Assembly (NCBI GenBank): GCA_003963365.1
Contig: RXJG01000004.1
Span: 1,281,973-1,345,972 of the forward strand
Length of the DNA: 64,000 bases
Origin: Sphingobacteriales bacterium
GTDB taxonomy: Bacteria; Bacteroidota; Bacteroidia; Chitinophagales; Chitinophagaceae
Direction: 5' to 3'
Position 1 is the stretch's first letter. Each line of letters begins with the position of its first letter. Of the stretch, positions 26,002-34,531 are shown in pieces. Under the pieces are notes generated by a model. The model searched no databases and was not told the origin of the DNA. It was given only the letters and a program-made list of their open reading frames with translations. The translations under genes were made by a program, and so were the position numbers.

Positions 26002-26892
26002 ATGGAAAAGATTTTGATAACAGGAGTAAATGGAATGCTTGGAAAAGAACTGGCTAAGCAGTTGCTGGAGAAAAATTTTTTTGTAATTGGAACTTCGAGA
26101 GGAGAATGCAGGACTGTTTATAATAGTGAGAAATTTAAATATTATGAAGTTGATATCACCGATGATTTCCAATTGCATGATGTTTTGTTTGATGAAAGAG
26201 CGGAAGTGGTGATTCATGCAGCAGCAATGACCCAGGCAGATGAATGTGAACTAAATGAAGATAAATGTTGGAATGTGAATCAACATGGCACTGTGCATGC
26301 ATTGGTGTGTGCAGAAATGTATAGTTCTTTTATAATTTATATTTCTACTGACTTTGTATTTGACGGGAAAAAAGGAATGTATAGCGAAGAAGATGAGTGC
26401 AGACCAGTGAATTGGTATGGCCGTTGTAAGTTGGAAGGTGAATCGGTGATTAAAGATGCTGAAATTCCCTGGGCAATAGTGAGGACTTGCCTTGTGTATG
26501 GAGAAAAAACTCCGGGTGGCAGAGATAATATCATTACATGGGCGGATGGAAAATTATCCAAAGGTGAAAAAATAAAAGTGGTGGATGACCAGGTAAGAAC
26601 ACCCACTTATATTGGTGACCTGGCAATGGGAATTATCAGCATTATTGAAAAGAGGGCAACAGGTATTTATCATCTTTCAGGCAAAGATGTATTAACTCCT
26701 TATCAAATGGTAAAAGCAGTTGCCAGCTATAAAGGTTATGATGAATCGCTGATAGAAAGAGTGACAGCTGATACTTTTACACAACCCGCTGAGCGTCCTG
26801 CCAAAACCGGTTTTGTAATTGATAAAGCAATGAATGAACTTAATTATAATCCCATCAGTTTTGAAGAAGGAATTAAAAAGGTACTGGGTTAG
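26002..26892 (+). CDS. SDR-family sugar-nucleotide reductase, RmlD-like
   Basis: 296 residues. NAD(P)-binding ITGVNGMLGKELAKQLLEK (GxxGxxG), VVIHAAAMTQADECELN, ISTDFVFDGKKGMYSEEDE, catalytic YxxxK in NWYGRCKLEGE, and RTCLVYGEKTPGGRDNII. This is the RmlD_sub_bind pattern of dTDP-4-dehydrorhamnose reductases, but there are no rmlABC genes nearby, so a different sugar or a general reductase is possible. Its stop overlaps the convergent arginase-family stop by 4 bases. Confidence 0.88.
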   Translation: MEKILITGVNGMLGKELAKQLLEKNFFVIGTSRGECRTVYNSEKFKYYEVDITDDFQLHDVLFDERAEVVIHAAAMTQADECELNEDKCWNVNQHGTVHALVCAEMYSSFIIYISTDFVFDGKKGMYSEEDECRPVNWYGRCKLEGESVIKDAEIPWAIVRTCLVYGEKTPGGRDNIITWADGKLSKGEKIKVVDDQVRTPTYIGDLAMGIISIIEKRATGIYHLSGKDVLTPYQMVKAVASYKGYDESLIERVTADTFTQPAERPAKTGFVIDKAMNELNYNPISFEEGIKKVLG

Positions 26893-27836
26893 TTCATCAT
26901 CAAAATGTTCACACTCCGCTGGAGTATGTTGAAGGCAATTTCGGCCATCAGGTTTTCTTTATCCAGTGTAGGATTTACTTCGGTTATTTCAAAGCAGCAT
27001 ACTTTGCGTATCTGCATAAATTTACTGATCAAATCTTCGGCTTCCCTTTCTCTTAATCCGTTGCCCACTGGTGTACCGGTACCTTTTGAAATAGACGAAT
27101 CCAAACTGTCCACATCAAAAGAAATATAGATATCTGTACAATCCGCTAAATATCGAATGACACTTCTTACAATATTCTCAGGGCCTTTACTCCTTACTTC
27201 TTTAGTAGTTATCACTTTCATTCCGTGTTTTTCAATCAGGTGCTTTTCTTCTTTTTCATAATCCCTCAGGGAAATGAATACAATATCTTCCGGCAGTACT
27301 TTGGGATGTATTTTACCAATCCGTTTTAAAGCTTCCCATGCTTTTTTTGTTTTTTCATCTAGCTCATGTACAGCACATTCTTCATTATCTTCATCAATAG
27401 AAGCCGAAAGCGGCATACCATGCATGTTACCAGATGGAGTTGTGTAAGGTGTATGCAGGTCGGCATGGGCATCAATCCATATCACCCCCAATTTACTTTT
27501 AGGCCTGGCCATTTTAATGCCGGCCATTGTACCGCCGGATGTGCTGTGATCCCCGCTCAGGACTATAGGGAAGAAATTTGTTTTAATACTTTCACAAACT
27601 GCTCTACTTACTTTTTCATACATGTTAAAAACACCCTGTATACGCTTGGCATAAGGTGATTGTATGGGTTCGTATAACAAATGATTCTCCACTTCAATTT
27701 TTTCGCTGGGAAAATGAATAAAAAAGTTACTCATAAAATCCAGTGCAGCAATTTTAATGGCTTCAACACCCAGACTGGCGCCTCTTGTACCAGCACCTAT
27801 TTCAGACGGAACTTCAATAAGCTTAATATTCTTCAT
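26889..27836 (-). CDS. arginase/agmatinase/formiminoglutamase-family hydrolase
   Basis: 315 residues. Manganese-binding motifs are all present: LSGDHSTSGGTMAGI, GVIWIDAHADLHTPYTTPSG, and ISFDVDSLDSSISKGTGTPV. The N-terminus (IKLIEVPSEIGAGTRGASLGVEAI) is arginase-like, so arginine to ornithine plus urea is the leading prediction, with agmatine or formimidoylglutamate as alternatives. Preceded by an unusual ~140-base leader with a hairpin and a 26-codon ORF. Converges with the RmlD-like gene, overlapping by 4 bases. Confidence 0.9.
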   Translation of the reverse strand: MKNIKLIEVPSEIGAGTRGASLGVEAIKIAALDFMSNFFIHFPSEKIEVENHLLYEPIQSPYAKRIQGVFNMYEKVSRAVCESIKTNFFPIVLSGDHSTSGGTMAGIKMARPKSKLGVIWIDAHADLHTPYTTPSGNMHGMPLSASIDEDNEECAVHELDEKTKKAWEALKRIGKIHPKVLPEDIVFISLRDYEKEEKHLIEKHGMKVITTKEVRSKGPENIVRSVIRYLADCTDIYISFDVDSLDSSISKGTGTPVGNGLREREAEDLISKFMQIRKVCCFEITEVNPTLDKENLMAEIAFNILQRSVNILMMN

Positions 27837-27913
27837 ACAGCATAATTAATTAAAACAAAAAGGGACGTAAGTAATGCGGATTGGGAAGAACGTATCAGTC
27901 GGGTATGTAAAAA

Positions 27914-27988
27914 TTAACCGGTAAAAGAAAACCGGCTATGGCGTAAGGATTGCCTGTATTTTGCTGAAAGTTCATCAGCACAAAGCTA
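27914..27988 (-). promoter_or_regulatory. leader of the arginase gene: promoter element plus attenuator-like hairpin
   Basis: On the minus strand, TAGCTTTG (27981-27988) is a TAnnTTTG element about 145 bases before the ATG. Downstream, AGCCGGT (27937-27931) can pair with ACCGGTT (27922-27916) and is followed by AATTTTTA, a weak terminator-like structure inside the leader. A 26-codon ORF (27975 to 27895) spans it. Confidence 0.3.
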
Positions 27989-28028
27989 AGGCTTTTATTT
28001 TGGGGAAGCAAACAGCCGTTAATATGGC

Positions 28029-28502
28029 TTAAACCACTGCTAATTCCTCTTTTGTATAAGCACTTTCAGGGATGTTAATAGTGTTTATTAGTTTTTCCTC
28101 CAGTAAATCAGCAAATGTTTCAAAATAAAGAATCACATCTTCTCTTACATTCCTTCTCAACCATCTGAAACCACCGGGCAGTTGTTTTAAGACATCCTTG
28201 TCCTCTAAATATTCAATGTTATGTATATCCGTTGGTGTAAGTCCAATCTTTTGTAATTCGGTCAGAAGCAAATCAATTGGAGCATTGGTTATACCACAAT
28301 ACTCTTCTGCCAGTTCTGTCCATTCACCAATGCCACTGTGAGCATACTGTAAAATTTGTGCTTCAGTTAATTGGGTTACGCTTTGCAACAGGTTACCACA
28401 ATTACAGGCCCCATGGTTACCCCATGCATAGTGAGCTCCGTCTTTTAATTGGTTAGCAGTTTTGCGTAATGCTTCAATCAATTCTATAGTAGGATATGCC
28501 AT
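28029..28502 (-). CDS. conserved hypothetical protein
   Basis: 157 residues, soluble, mostly helical. Distinctive motif near the N-terminus: HYAWGNHGACNCGNLLQSVTQLTEAQI, with a CNC pair and flanking His that could bind metal. A second region reads GEWTELAEEYCGITNAPIDLLLTELQKIGLT, followed by LPGGFRWLRRNVREDVILYFETFADLLEEKL. I recall close relatives across Bacteroidetes, but no function is known to me. It stands alone between the arginase-family gene and a small membrane-protein gene on the same strand. Confidence 0.8.
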   Translation of the reverse strand: MAYPTIELIEALRKTANQLKDGAHYAWGNHGACNCGNLLQSVTQLTEAQILQYAHSGIGEWTELAEEYCGITNAPIDLLLTELQKIGLTPTDIHNIEYLEDKDVLKQLPGGFRWLRRNVREDVILYFETFADLLEEKLINTINIPESAYTKEELAVV

Positions 28503-28559
28503 ACTTCAAATTTCATATAATAACAGTCAGGGTAAAAATTTTGTTTAAGTACAGGGCAT

Positions 28560-28590
28560 AAAAAATCCCGCCTAACCGGCAGGACTTTTA
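28560..28590 (-). terminator. terminator of the 51-residue membrane-protein gene
   Basis: TCCcGCC / GGCaGGA stem with flanking A- and T-runs, about 20 bases after the minus-strand stop at 28608. Confidence 0.6.
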
Positions 28591-28607
28591 ATTTATCGGG
28601 AGTAAGC

Positions 28608-28763
28608 TTAAATAATATCCAATGCTTTTACCAGAAAGAAACATACAAAGGGGATAGCTGCTGATAACAAATCGCCATGGTACATACATAAATAAATAAA
28701 TACGGCGGTTGATAAAAAGAATAACAGCCAATAGATGCCGGTTGATTTTTTTGTTTCTTCCAT
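28608..28763 (-). CDS. 51-residue two-pass membrane protein
   Basis: Complete ORF from ATG (28763) to TAA (28608). A polar head (MEETKKSTG) is followed by two hydrophobic segments, IYWLLFFLSTAVFIYLCMY (10-28) and LLSAAIPFVCFFLVKALDI (32-50), linked by HGD. A TATCTTCG promoter-like element (28781-28788) lies 18 bases upstream and a terminator lies downstream, so it has all the parts of a gene of its own. No family recognised. Confidence 0.65.
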   Translation of the reverse strand: MEETKKSTGIYWLLFFLSTAVFIYLCMYHGDLLSAAIPFVCFFLVKALDII

Positions 28764-28780
28764 GGTTAAAAAATTTTTTG

Positions 28781-28788
28781 CGAAGATA
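28781..28788 (-). promoter_or_regulatory. TATCTTCG -7 element for the small membrane-protein gene
   Basis: TAnnTTCG match with GC following, 18 bases upstream of the ATG at 28763. Confidence 0.45.
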
Positions 28789-28946
28789 GGGGGAGAGAAT
28801 CATTCAACAAAAATCCCCCCGACATAAATGTTGGGGCAATACAAAATGCCGGGGCAACACAATTTGTTTTAATCATTTGCACCGGGATTTATCAATGTGA
28901 AAAGCAAAAAAGACTTATTTTGCCTGTTCTTAGAAATTTAACTGCG

Positions 28947-31631
28947 ATGAAGATCCATTTTTATGTAAGGTTCCATACGAACTATGGGCAAAGCCTGTCC
29001 GTTTCCGGCAATCATGAATTATTAGGTAATAACGATGTAAGTAAAACTTTCCCGCTTGCTTATTTGAACGATGAATTGTGGCATGGTATTATTGAAGTGG
29101 TTGATGAAACTGACTCCCTCAACTATAGATATATTCTTCACCAGGATAACGGCGATCTTACTTATGAATGGGGTAATGACCGTGTGGTAGAAGTATCCAA
29201 AATTACGGCAGAGGAAATTCAACTGATGGATACCTGGAACCATGCCGGTGAATTTGAAAACGCTTTCTTCACACAGCCTTTCCAGGAAGTGTTATTAAAA
29301 TCACATGCTGACAGCAAACCTAAGCCATACCGTGGTGTAACACATATATTCAAAGTAAAAGCTCCCTTGCTGAAGAAGAACGAAGTGCTTTGTTTGAGTG
29401 GCAACAGTAAAATATTTGGCGACTGGAAAACAGATGAACCCTTGCTGATGCAGAAAGAAGGCAACTGGTGGGTGGCTAAATTGAATTTGAATAAAGAAGT
29501 ATTACCTCTGAATTATAAATACGGTGTTTACAATACCAAAAAAGAAGCCTTTGTACAATTTGAAGCGGGTAATAACCGGGTTATCTATGATGCAAACAAT
29601 AAAAAGAAAGTAACTATACTTCACGATGGGTTTGCACAGCTGCCTAATAATACATGGAAAGGTGCCGGTGTTGCTATTCCTGTTTTTAGTTTGAGGAGCA
29701 AAGACAGTTTTGGAGTAGGAGAGTTCACTGATATAAAATTGCTGGTTGACTGGGCAGATAAAATTGGATTGAAGTTAATTCAGTTATTGCCGATTAATGA
29801 TACTACTGCTACTCATACCTGGGTTGACTCATATCCATATGCTGCTATTTCAGCTTTTGCTTTACATCCAATTTATTTAAACTTAGATGAAGTAGCAGGA
29901 AAAGAATTTGCTGAAATCGCAGCAGGATGGAAAGAAAAACAAAACGAATTAAATGCCTTGCCGGATGTAGATTATGAACAGGTGATGAGTTTTAAACTAA
30001 AGGCAATTAAAGAGCTTTACACACTAAAGAAAGATAGTTTTAAAGAAGAGGAAGAATATATAAAGTTTTTTGAGGAGAATAAACACTGGCTGGTTCCTTA
30101 TGCCGCTTTCTGTTATTTAAGGGATAAAAATGGTACCAGCGATTTTAACCAATGGAAAACAAATAGTGTTTACAACAAAGAGACTATAGAAAAATTATCT
30201 GCATCCACTCAACGGCATCATGCATCCATAGCTGTTCATTATTTTACACAATACCAGTTGCACCTGCAGTTAAAAGATGCTGTGTTATATGCACACAAAA
30301 ATGGCATTGTGCTGAAGGGAGATATTCCAATTGGTATTTATCGTTTCAGTTGTGATGCCTGGGTGCAGCCAGAATTGTATCATATGGATACACAAGCCGG
30401 GGCACCACCAGATGATTTTGCCATTAAAGGTCAGAACTGGGGTTTCCCAACTTACAACTGGGATCAAATGGCGGCTGATGGATTTGACTGGTGGCAGAAA
30501 CGTTTTGTGCAGATGGGAAATTATTTTGATGCATTCCGCATTGATCATATACTTGGTTTCTTCCGTATATGGAGTATACCAATGAATGCGGTGGAAGGTA
30601 TATTGGGAAGATTTGTTCCCTCCATTGCTGTACATATAAATGAATTTGGACAAAATGGTTTATGGTTCGATTATCATCGTTACTGCTACCCTTTTATTAA
30701 TGAGCAAATATTGCGGGAACTCTTTGGTGATTTCAGCGGACGAATAAAAGAATATCTTAATCCGGCCGGTCATGGGCATTACGAATTAAAACCTGAGTTT
30801 GCCACTCAACGACTGGTAGAAAAACATTTTGAGGCATTGGAGCCAAGCGATGAGCATAATCGTATCCGTAATGGATTGTATGATTTGATATCGAATGTGA
30901 TTTTCTTTGAAGAAGAAGGTTCGAACGGGCAGAAATTTCATTTCCGTATTTCTGTGGAAAGTACCAAGTCATTCCAGTACCTTGATGATGAGACAAAGAA
31001 CAAGTTGAAAAATTTATACATCAATTATTTCTTCCGCCGCCAGGATGATTTCTGGTATCACGAAGCAATGAAGAAATTACCGGCATTAAAACGCAGCACC
31101 AATATGCTCATTTGTGGTGAAGATTTAGGTATGGTTCCTGCCTGTGTGCCGGATGTGATGAAACAATTAGGGTTACTGAGTTTGGAAATTCAGCGTATGC
31201 CTAAAGATCCAAAAACAGAATTCTTTCATCCTAATGATGCACCCTTTATGTCGGTAGTAACTCCTTCTACACATGACATGAGTACGATACGTGGCTGGTG
31301 GGAAGAAGACAGAACAAAAACACAGAAATTCTACAACAATATAATGGGACAATATGGTGAAGCGCCTTATTTCTGTGAAGGTTGGGTAAATAAAGCTATT
31401 CTGCTGCAACATTTATATTCACCGGCTATGTGGAGCATCTTCCAGTTGCAGGATTTGATGGGAATGAGTGAAGCGATCAGAAGAGAAAATCCGCATGATG
31501 AAAGAATTAATGTTCCGGCTAATCCAAAACATTATTGGCGTTACCGTATGCATTTAACATTAGAACAATTGCTGAAAGAAAAAGATTTTAATGATGAATT
31601 GGCGAGTTATGTAGATGCCAGTGGTAGATAA
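28947..31631 (+). CDS. malQ: 4-alpha-glucanotransferase (amylomaltase), DPE2-like with tandem CBM20
   Basis: 894 residues from ATG 28947 (a TTG at 28920 is less likely). Two N-terminal starch-binding CBM20-like modules (about 1-105, 120-240: SGNHELLGNNDV, LSGNSKIFGDWKTDEPLLMQ) precede a GH77 domain. Catalytic residues: nucleophile Asp533 (FRIDHILGFFRIW), acid/base Glu725 (CGEDLGMVP), Asp777 (STHDMSTIRGWW). Overall size leaves about 140 residues beyond a plain GH77 domain, matching the insert of plant DPE2. It transfers glucan segments between maltodextrins and releases glucose. First gene of the alpha-glucan region; its stop overlaps the next start by one base (TAATG). Confidence 0.93.
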   Translation: MKIHFYVRFHTNYGQSLSVSGNHELLGNNDVSKTFPLAYLNDELWHGIIEVVDETDSLNYRYILHQDNGDLTYEWGNDRVVEVSKITAEEIQLMDTWNHAGEFENAFFTQPFQEVLLKSHADSKPKPYRGVTHIFKVKAPLLKKNEVLCLSGNSKIFGDWKTDEPLLMQKEGNWWVAKLNLNKEVLPLNYKYGVYNTKKEAFVQFEAGNNRVIYDANNKKKVTILHDGFAQLPNNTWKGAGVAIPVFSLRSKDSFGVGEFTDIKLLVDWADKIGLKLIQLLPINDTTATHTWVDSYPYAAISAFALHPIYLNLDEVAGKEFAEIAAGWKEKQNELNALPDVDYEQVMSFKLKAIKELYTLKKDSFKEEEEYIKFFEENKHWLVPYAAFCYLRDKNGTSDFNQWKTNSVYNKETIEKLSASTQRHHASIAVHYFTQYQLHLQLKDAVLYAHKNGIVLKGDIPIGIYRFSCDAWVQPELYHMDTQAGAPPDDFAIKGQNWGFPTYNWDQMAADGFDWWQKRFVQMGNYFDAFRIDHILGFFRIWSIPMNAVEGILGRFVPSIAVHINEFGQNGLWFDYHRYCYPFINEQILRELFGDFSGRIKEYLNPAGHGHYELKPEFATQRLVEKHFEALEPSDEHNRIRNGLYDLISNVIFFEEEGSNGQKFHFRISVESTKSFQYLDDETKNKLKNLYINYFFRRQDDFWYHEAMKKLPALKRSTNMLICGEDLGMVPACVPDVMKQLGLLSLEIQRMPKDPKTEFFHPNDAPFMSVVTPSTHDMSTIRGWWEEDRTKTQKFYNNIMGQYGEAPYFCEGWVNKAILLQHLYSPAMWSIFQLQDLMGMSEAIRRENPHDERINVPANPKHYWRYRMHLTLEQLLKEKDFNDELASYVDASGR

Positions 31632-32647
31632 TGAAACTCCGTTATTGGTCATATAATCTCCGCTTTCATCATCCCTTCACTATTTCAAAGGGAACAAAAA
31701 CACATCAGCCCACTTTAATAGTTGAGCTGGAGCATATGGGTGTGAAAGGTTATGGCGAAGCACCAGCTATTGCCTATTATAATATCCCGGTTGAAAAGAT
31801 GATTGAAGATTTGGAAGCAAAGAAAAGCTTTGTAGAGAAATATGCTTTTACCGAACCGGAACGTTACTGGCATTATTTACATCATCTTTTTCCTCAAAAT
31901 AATTTTTTGGTTTGCGCATTAGATATTGCTGCCTGGGATTTGTTTGGCAAACTCAAACGTAAACCTTTGTATGAGCTATGGAAATTGGATATCTCCAAAA
32001 ATCCATTGACAGATTATACCATCGGTATTGATACGATTGATAAGATGGTAGAAAAGATGAAAGAAAAGCCGTGGCCGATATATAAGGTAAAAGTGGGGAC
32101 CGCTTACGATATTGAAATGATCAGCGAATTGCGTAAGCACACCGATGTACCGTTAAGAGTGGATGCCAATGCCGGCTGGAAATTAGAAGAAGCGATAGAA
32201 AAAATTCCGCAGCTAAAAGAATTGGGTGTTGAACTGGTGGAACAACCATTAGCAAAAGATGATTGGGAAGGAATGAAAGTATTGTATGAAAAATCACCTT
32301 TGCCATTGCTGGCGGATGAAAGTTGTGTGTATGAGCAAGACGTTGAAAAATGTTATCAGCATTTTCACGGCATCAATATAAAACTCACCAAATGCAGTGG
32401 TATTACTCCCGCAAAAAGAATGATTGAACAGGCAAGAAAAAAGGGAATGAAGGTTATGATTGGTTGTATGAATGAAAGTACTGTAGGTTCAGCGGCCATT
32501 GCTCACTTAGCTCCGTTATTAGACTATGTAGATATGGATGGGCCTCTATTATTGGCGGAAGATGTGGCGAAAGGGATCGGTTATGATAATGGAAAAATTT
32601 TGTATTCAGGTAAACCGGGATTAGGGATTGATTTTGTTGGGAAATGA
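31631..32647 (+). CDS. dipeptide epimerase (enolase superfamily, L-Ala-D/L-Glu epimerase type)
   Basis: 338 residues. Barrel motifs: KVKVGTAYDIEMI (KxK catalytic lysine pair), LRVDANAGW (first metal Asp), VELVEQPLAKDDWEGM (Glu), LLADESCVYEQDVEKC (Asp), and NIKLTKCSGITPAKRMI (second catalytic Lys). The fold and the MIGCMNESTVGSAA loop suit dipeptide epimerases involved in murein peptide recycling. It is translationally coupled to malQ (stop/start TAATG), although no metabolic tie between them is evident. Confidence 0.92.
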   Translation: MKLRYWSYNLRFHHPFTISKGTKTHQPTLIVELEHMGVKGYGEAPAIAYYNIPVEKMIEDLEAKKSFVEKYAFTEPERYWHYLHHLFPQNNFLVCALDIAAWDLFGKLKRKPLYELWKLDISKNPLTDYTIGIDTIDKMVEKMKEKPWPIYKVKVGTAYDIEMISELRKHTDVPLRVDANAGWKLEEAIEKIPQLKELGVELVEQPLAKDDWEGMKVLYEKSPLPLLADESCVYEQDVEKCYQHFHGINIKLTKCSGITPAKRMIEQARKKGMKVMIGCMNESTVGSAAIAHLAPLLDYVDMDGPLLLAEDVAKGIGYDNGKILYSGKPGLGIDFVGK

Positions 32648-32698
32648 TTATTTAATTGTGTAATCACTTGTAACCGGTAACTAACAACAATCAACCAG

Positions 32699-32893
32699 TT
32701 AATTCCATACATCGGGTCTCACTGCAGCATCTTCATCTTCCTGCATATTGATTACCGAAAATACATTCTTACTGATCAGCACCAGCCGGGATGATTTACG
32801 ATGGATGGCTTTTTTGCCGGTTCTGTTGTTACTGCTGCTTTTTAACTCTTTGTTGCTTGTTAATGCATTTCTTTGTTTAGTTACCGTGTGCAT
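32699..32893 (-). CDS. small basic hypothetical protein
   Basis: 64 residues with a normal ATG. The N-terminal half is rich in Lys, Arg, Ser and Asn (TKQRNALTSNKELKSSSNNRTGKKAIHRKSSR), then a short hydrophobic strand (LVLISKNVFSVI) and an acidic end (NMQEDEDAAVRPDVWN). It could bind nucleic acid or ribosomes, but that rests only on composition. No family recognised; may be a chance ORF. Confidence 0.45.
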   Translation of the reverse strand: MHTVTKQRNALTSNKELKSSSNNRTGKKAIHRKSSRLVLISKNVFSVINMQEDEDAAVRPDVWN

Positions 32894-33049
32894 AATTTAT
32901 CTTTTCAATGATTAAGACAAGTACCAGGCCATAATTGTTCAATGAAAACGGATTAACAGGAAAAATACAATTGCGAAATTATCGTTAGGGGACAGACAAA
33001 AAATTTGTAAACAACTTTGTGTTGTATAGGAAAACAACCATTCATTCAA

Positions 33050-33241
33050 TTAAAGAATATCCTCCGGTTCCTCTGCATCATCAGTACAACATTCTTTAAT
33101 AGCAGTTTCGATCCCGGTGTTTAGAACAAACTGTCTGTTTTTGCTGTGCAGGAAAGCTTCCTCAATTTTTTCGTTCAACGACTTTCTCATGGTTGCTGCA
33201 TTCAGTTCAGGCCAGTCCATCGTGTAAACTTCGTTCAGCAT
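33050..33241 (-). CDS. small acidic hypothetical protein
   Basis: 63 residues from the ATG at 33241; a GTG at 33280 would add 13. The protein is helical and charged: MDWPELNAATMRKSLNEKIEEAFLHSKNRQFVLNTGIETAI, with a CC pair and an acidic tail (ECCTDDAEEPEDIL). No family recognised. Same strand as the preceding small ORF, 157 bases apart. Confidence 0.5.
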   Translation of the reverse strand: MLNEVYTMDWPELNAATMRKSLNEKIEEAFLHSKNRQFVLNTGIETAIKECCTDDAEEPEDIL

Positions 33242-33415
33242 AAAAACTGATTTATTCTTATTATAAGACTCTGTATACACCTAAAATGTTATACCGGGTT
33301 TGTTATTCTAATGCACATTTTCTGCACAAATAAAGCTCACATAAAAATAAACAGGCTCATATTAAGCTATTGTAAACTGTAGGACTTACTCTGAAATTGG
33401 TAATAAGCTGTGAAT

Positions 33416-33452
33416 AAAAAAAATCCAGCCATAGAGACTGGATCTTTTTTTA
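33416..33452 (-). terminator. terminator of the ROK kinase gene
   Basis: ATCCAG / CTGGAT stem with a 9-base loop and T-run on the minus strand, 16 bases past the stop. Confidence 0.75.
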
Positions 33453-33468
33453 AAAATGTTGATGTGAA

Positions 33469-34476
33469 TTATTTCATTTCCCAAACCAATGCACTGGCAC
33501 CTAATATAGCTGCATCCGATTCTTTTAAATGGCTGATCAGCAATTTTACTTTGTTCTGGAAAACCTGAATCAAATTGGCTTCCATATGCTCACGGGTGGG
33601 TTTTAAAATTAATTCACCGGCTTTGGTTAAACCACCAAATAGCACAATCGCTTCCGGGCTGCTGAACATTATGCAGTTTGCCAACGCTATTCCTAATATT
33701 CTACCGGTAAATTCAAATACTTCTAAAGCCAATTTATCACCCTGGATAGCGGCTTCATAAACAGCTTTTGAATCCAGTTTGTCATTTGGCACTTTGCGAA
33801 GTAAACTATCTTCTTTACTTTTTTCCAGTCTTTCCAAAGCAGTAAGTCTGACACCGGTTGCAGAAGCATAACTTTCCAGCGAACCTTTTTTTCCGGTGCC
33901 TTCATGCACTCTTCCATCGGGGATGATGATAGTATGCCCAACTTCACCTGCAAAACCATCGTGTCCGTAAATTAAATTTCCATTGGCTACAATACCGCTG
34001 CCTACGCCTGTGCCCAAAGTGATCATGATGAAGTCACGCATGCCCTTGGCAGCGCCATACATCATTTCACCAATAGCCGCTGCATTAGCATCATTAGTTA
34101 AAGAAACCGGTAATTTAAACTTGTCTTCAATCATTTTGGCAAGAGGAATAATTCCTTTCCATGGCAGATTAGGAGCGTATTCAATAGTGCCTGTGTAGTA
34201 ATTGCCATTGGGTGCACCCACGCCAATTCCTTTCATACGTCCAATGCCTCCGGCTTTATCAATCAGTTCACCCAGGTTCTTTGCTAATTCATCAATATAG
34301 GCATCAATATCTGCATGCCCTCTTGTACTCATTTCACCCGAAAACAAAACATTACCATCCCTGTCTACAATACCATATTTTGTTCCCGTACCGCCAATGT
34401 CAATACCAATTGCTAATGGATTTTGCAAGGTGTTTGATGCGGTTACAGTTACGGAGGCTTTCTTTTTGGTAGCCAT
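33469..34476 (-). CDS. ROK-family sugar kinase (probable glucokinase)
   Basis: 335 residues. Phosphate-1 loop IGIDIGGTGTKYGIVDRDG (about 22-40), SLTNDANAAAIGEMMYGAAKG, adenosine-site MITLGTGVGSGIVANGNLIYGHDGFAGEVGHTIIIPDG. The GxGCxGCxE zinc motif of classical ROK regulators is absent, replaced by GTGKKGSLESYASATGV, as in glucokinase and polyphosphate-glucokinase relatives; the phosphoryl donor cannot be settled by eye. It would phosphorylate glucose freed by malQ or the amylase. Upstream on the same strand is the sugar transporter, 55 bases away. Confidence 0.88.
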   Translation of the reverse strand: MATKKKASVTVTASNTLQNPLAIGIDIGGTGTKYGIVDRDGNVLFSGEMSTRGHADIDAYIDELAKNLGELIDKAGGIGRMKGIGVGAPNGNYYTGTIEYAPNLPWKGIIPLAKMIEDKFKLPVSLTNDANAAAIGEMMYGAAKGMRDFIMITLGTGVGSGIVANGNLIYGHDGFAGEVGHTIIIPDGRVHEGTGKKGSLESYASATGVRLTALERLEKSKEDSLLRKVPNDKLDSKAVYEAAIQGDKLALEVFEFTGRILGIALANCIMFSSPEAIVLFGGLTKAGELILKPTREHMEANLIQVFQNKVKLLISHLKESDAAILGASALVWEMK

Positions 34477-34531
34477 ACTATTTTATTTCAGATTTATATT
34501 TTTTATTCAATGGTTTATTTAAGTAAAACTT

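Noticed and set aside
25939..26217. 92-codon minus-strand ORF overlapping the RmlD-like gene
   Set aside because: Antisense to a well-supported reductase with intact GxxGxxG and YxxxK motifs.
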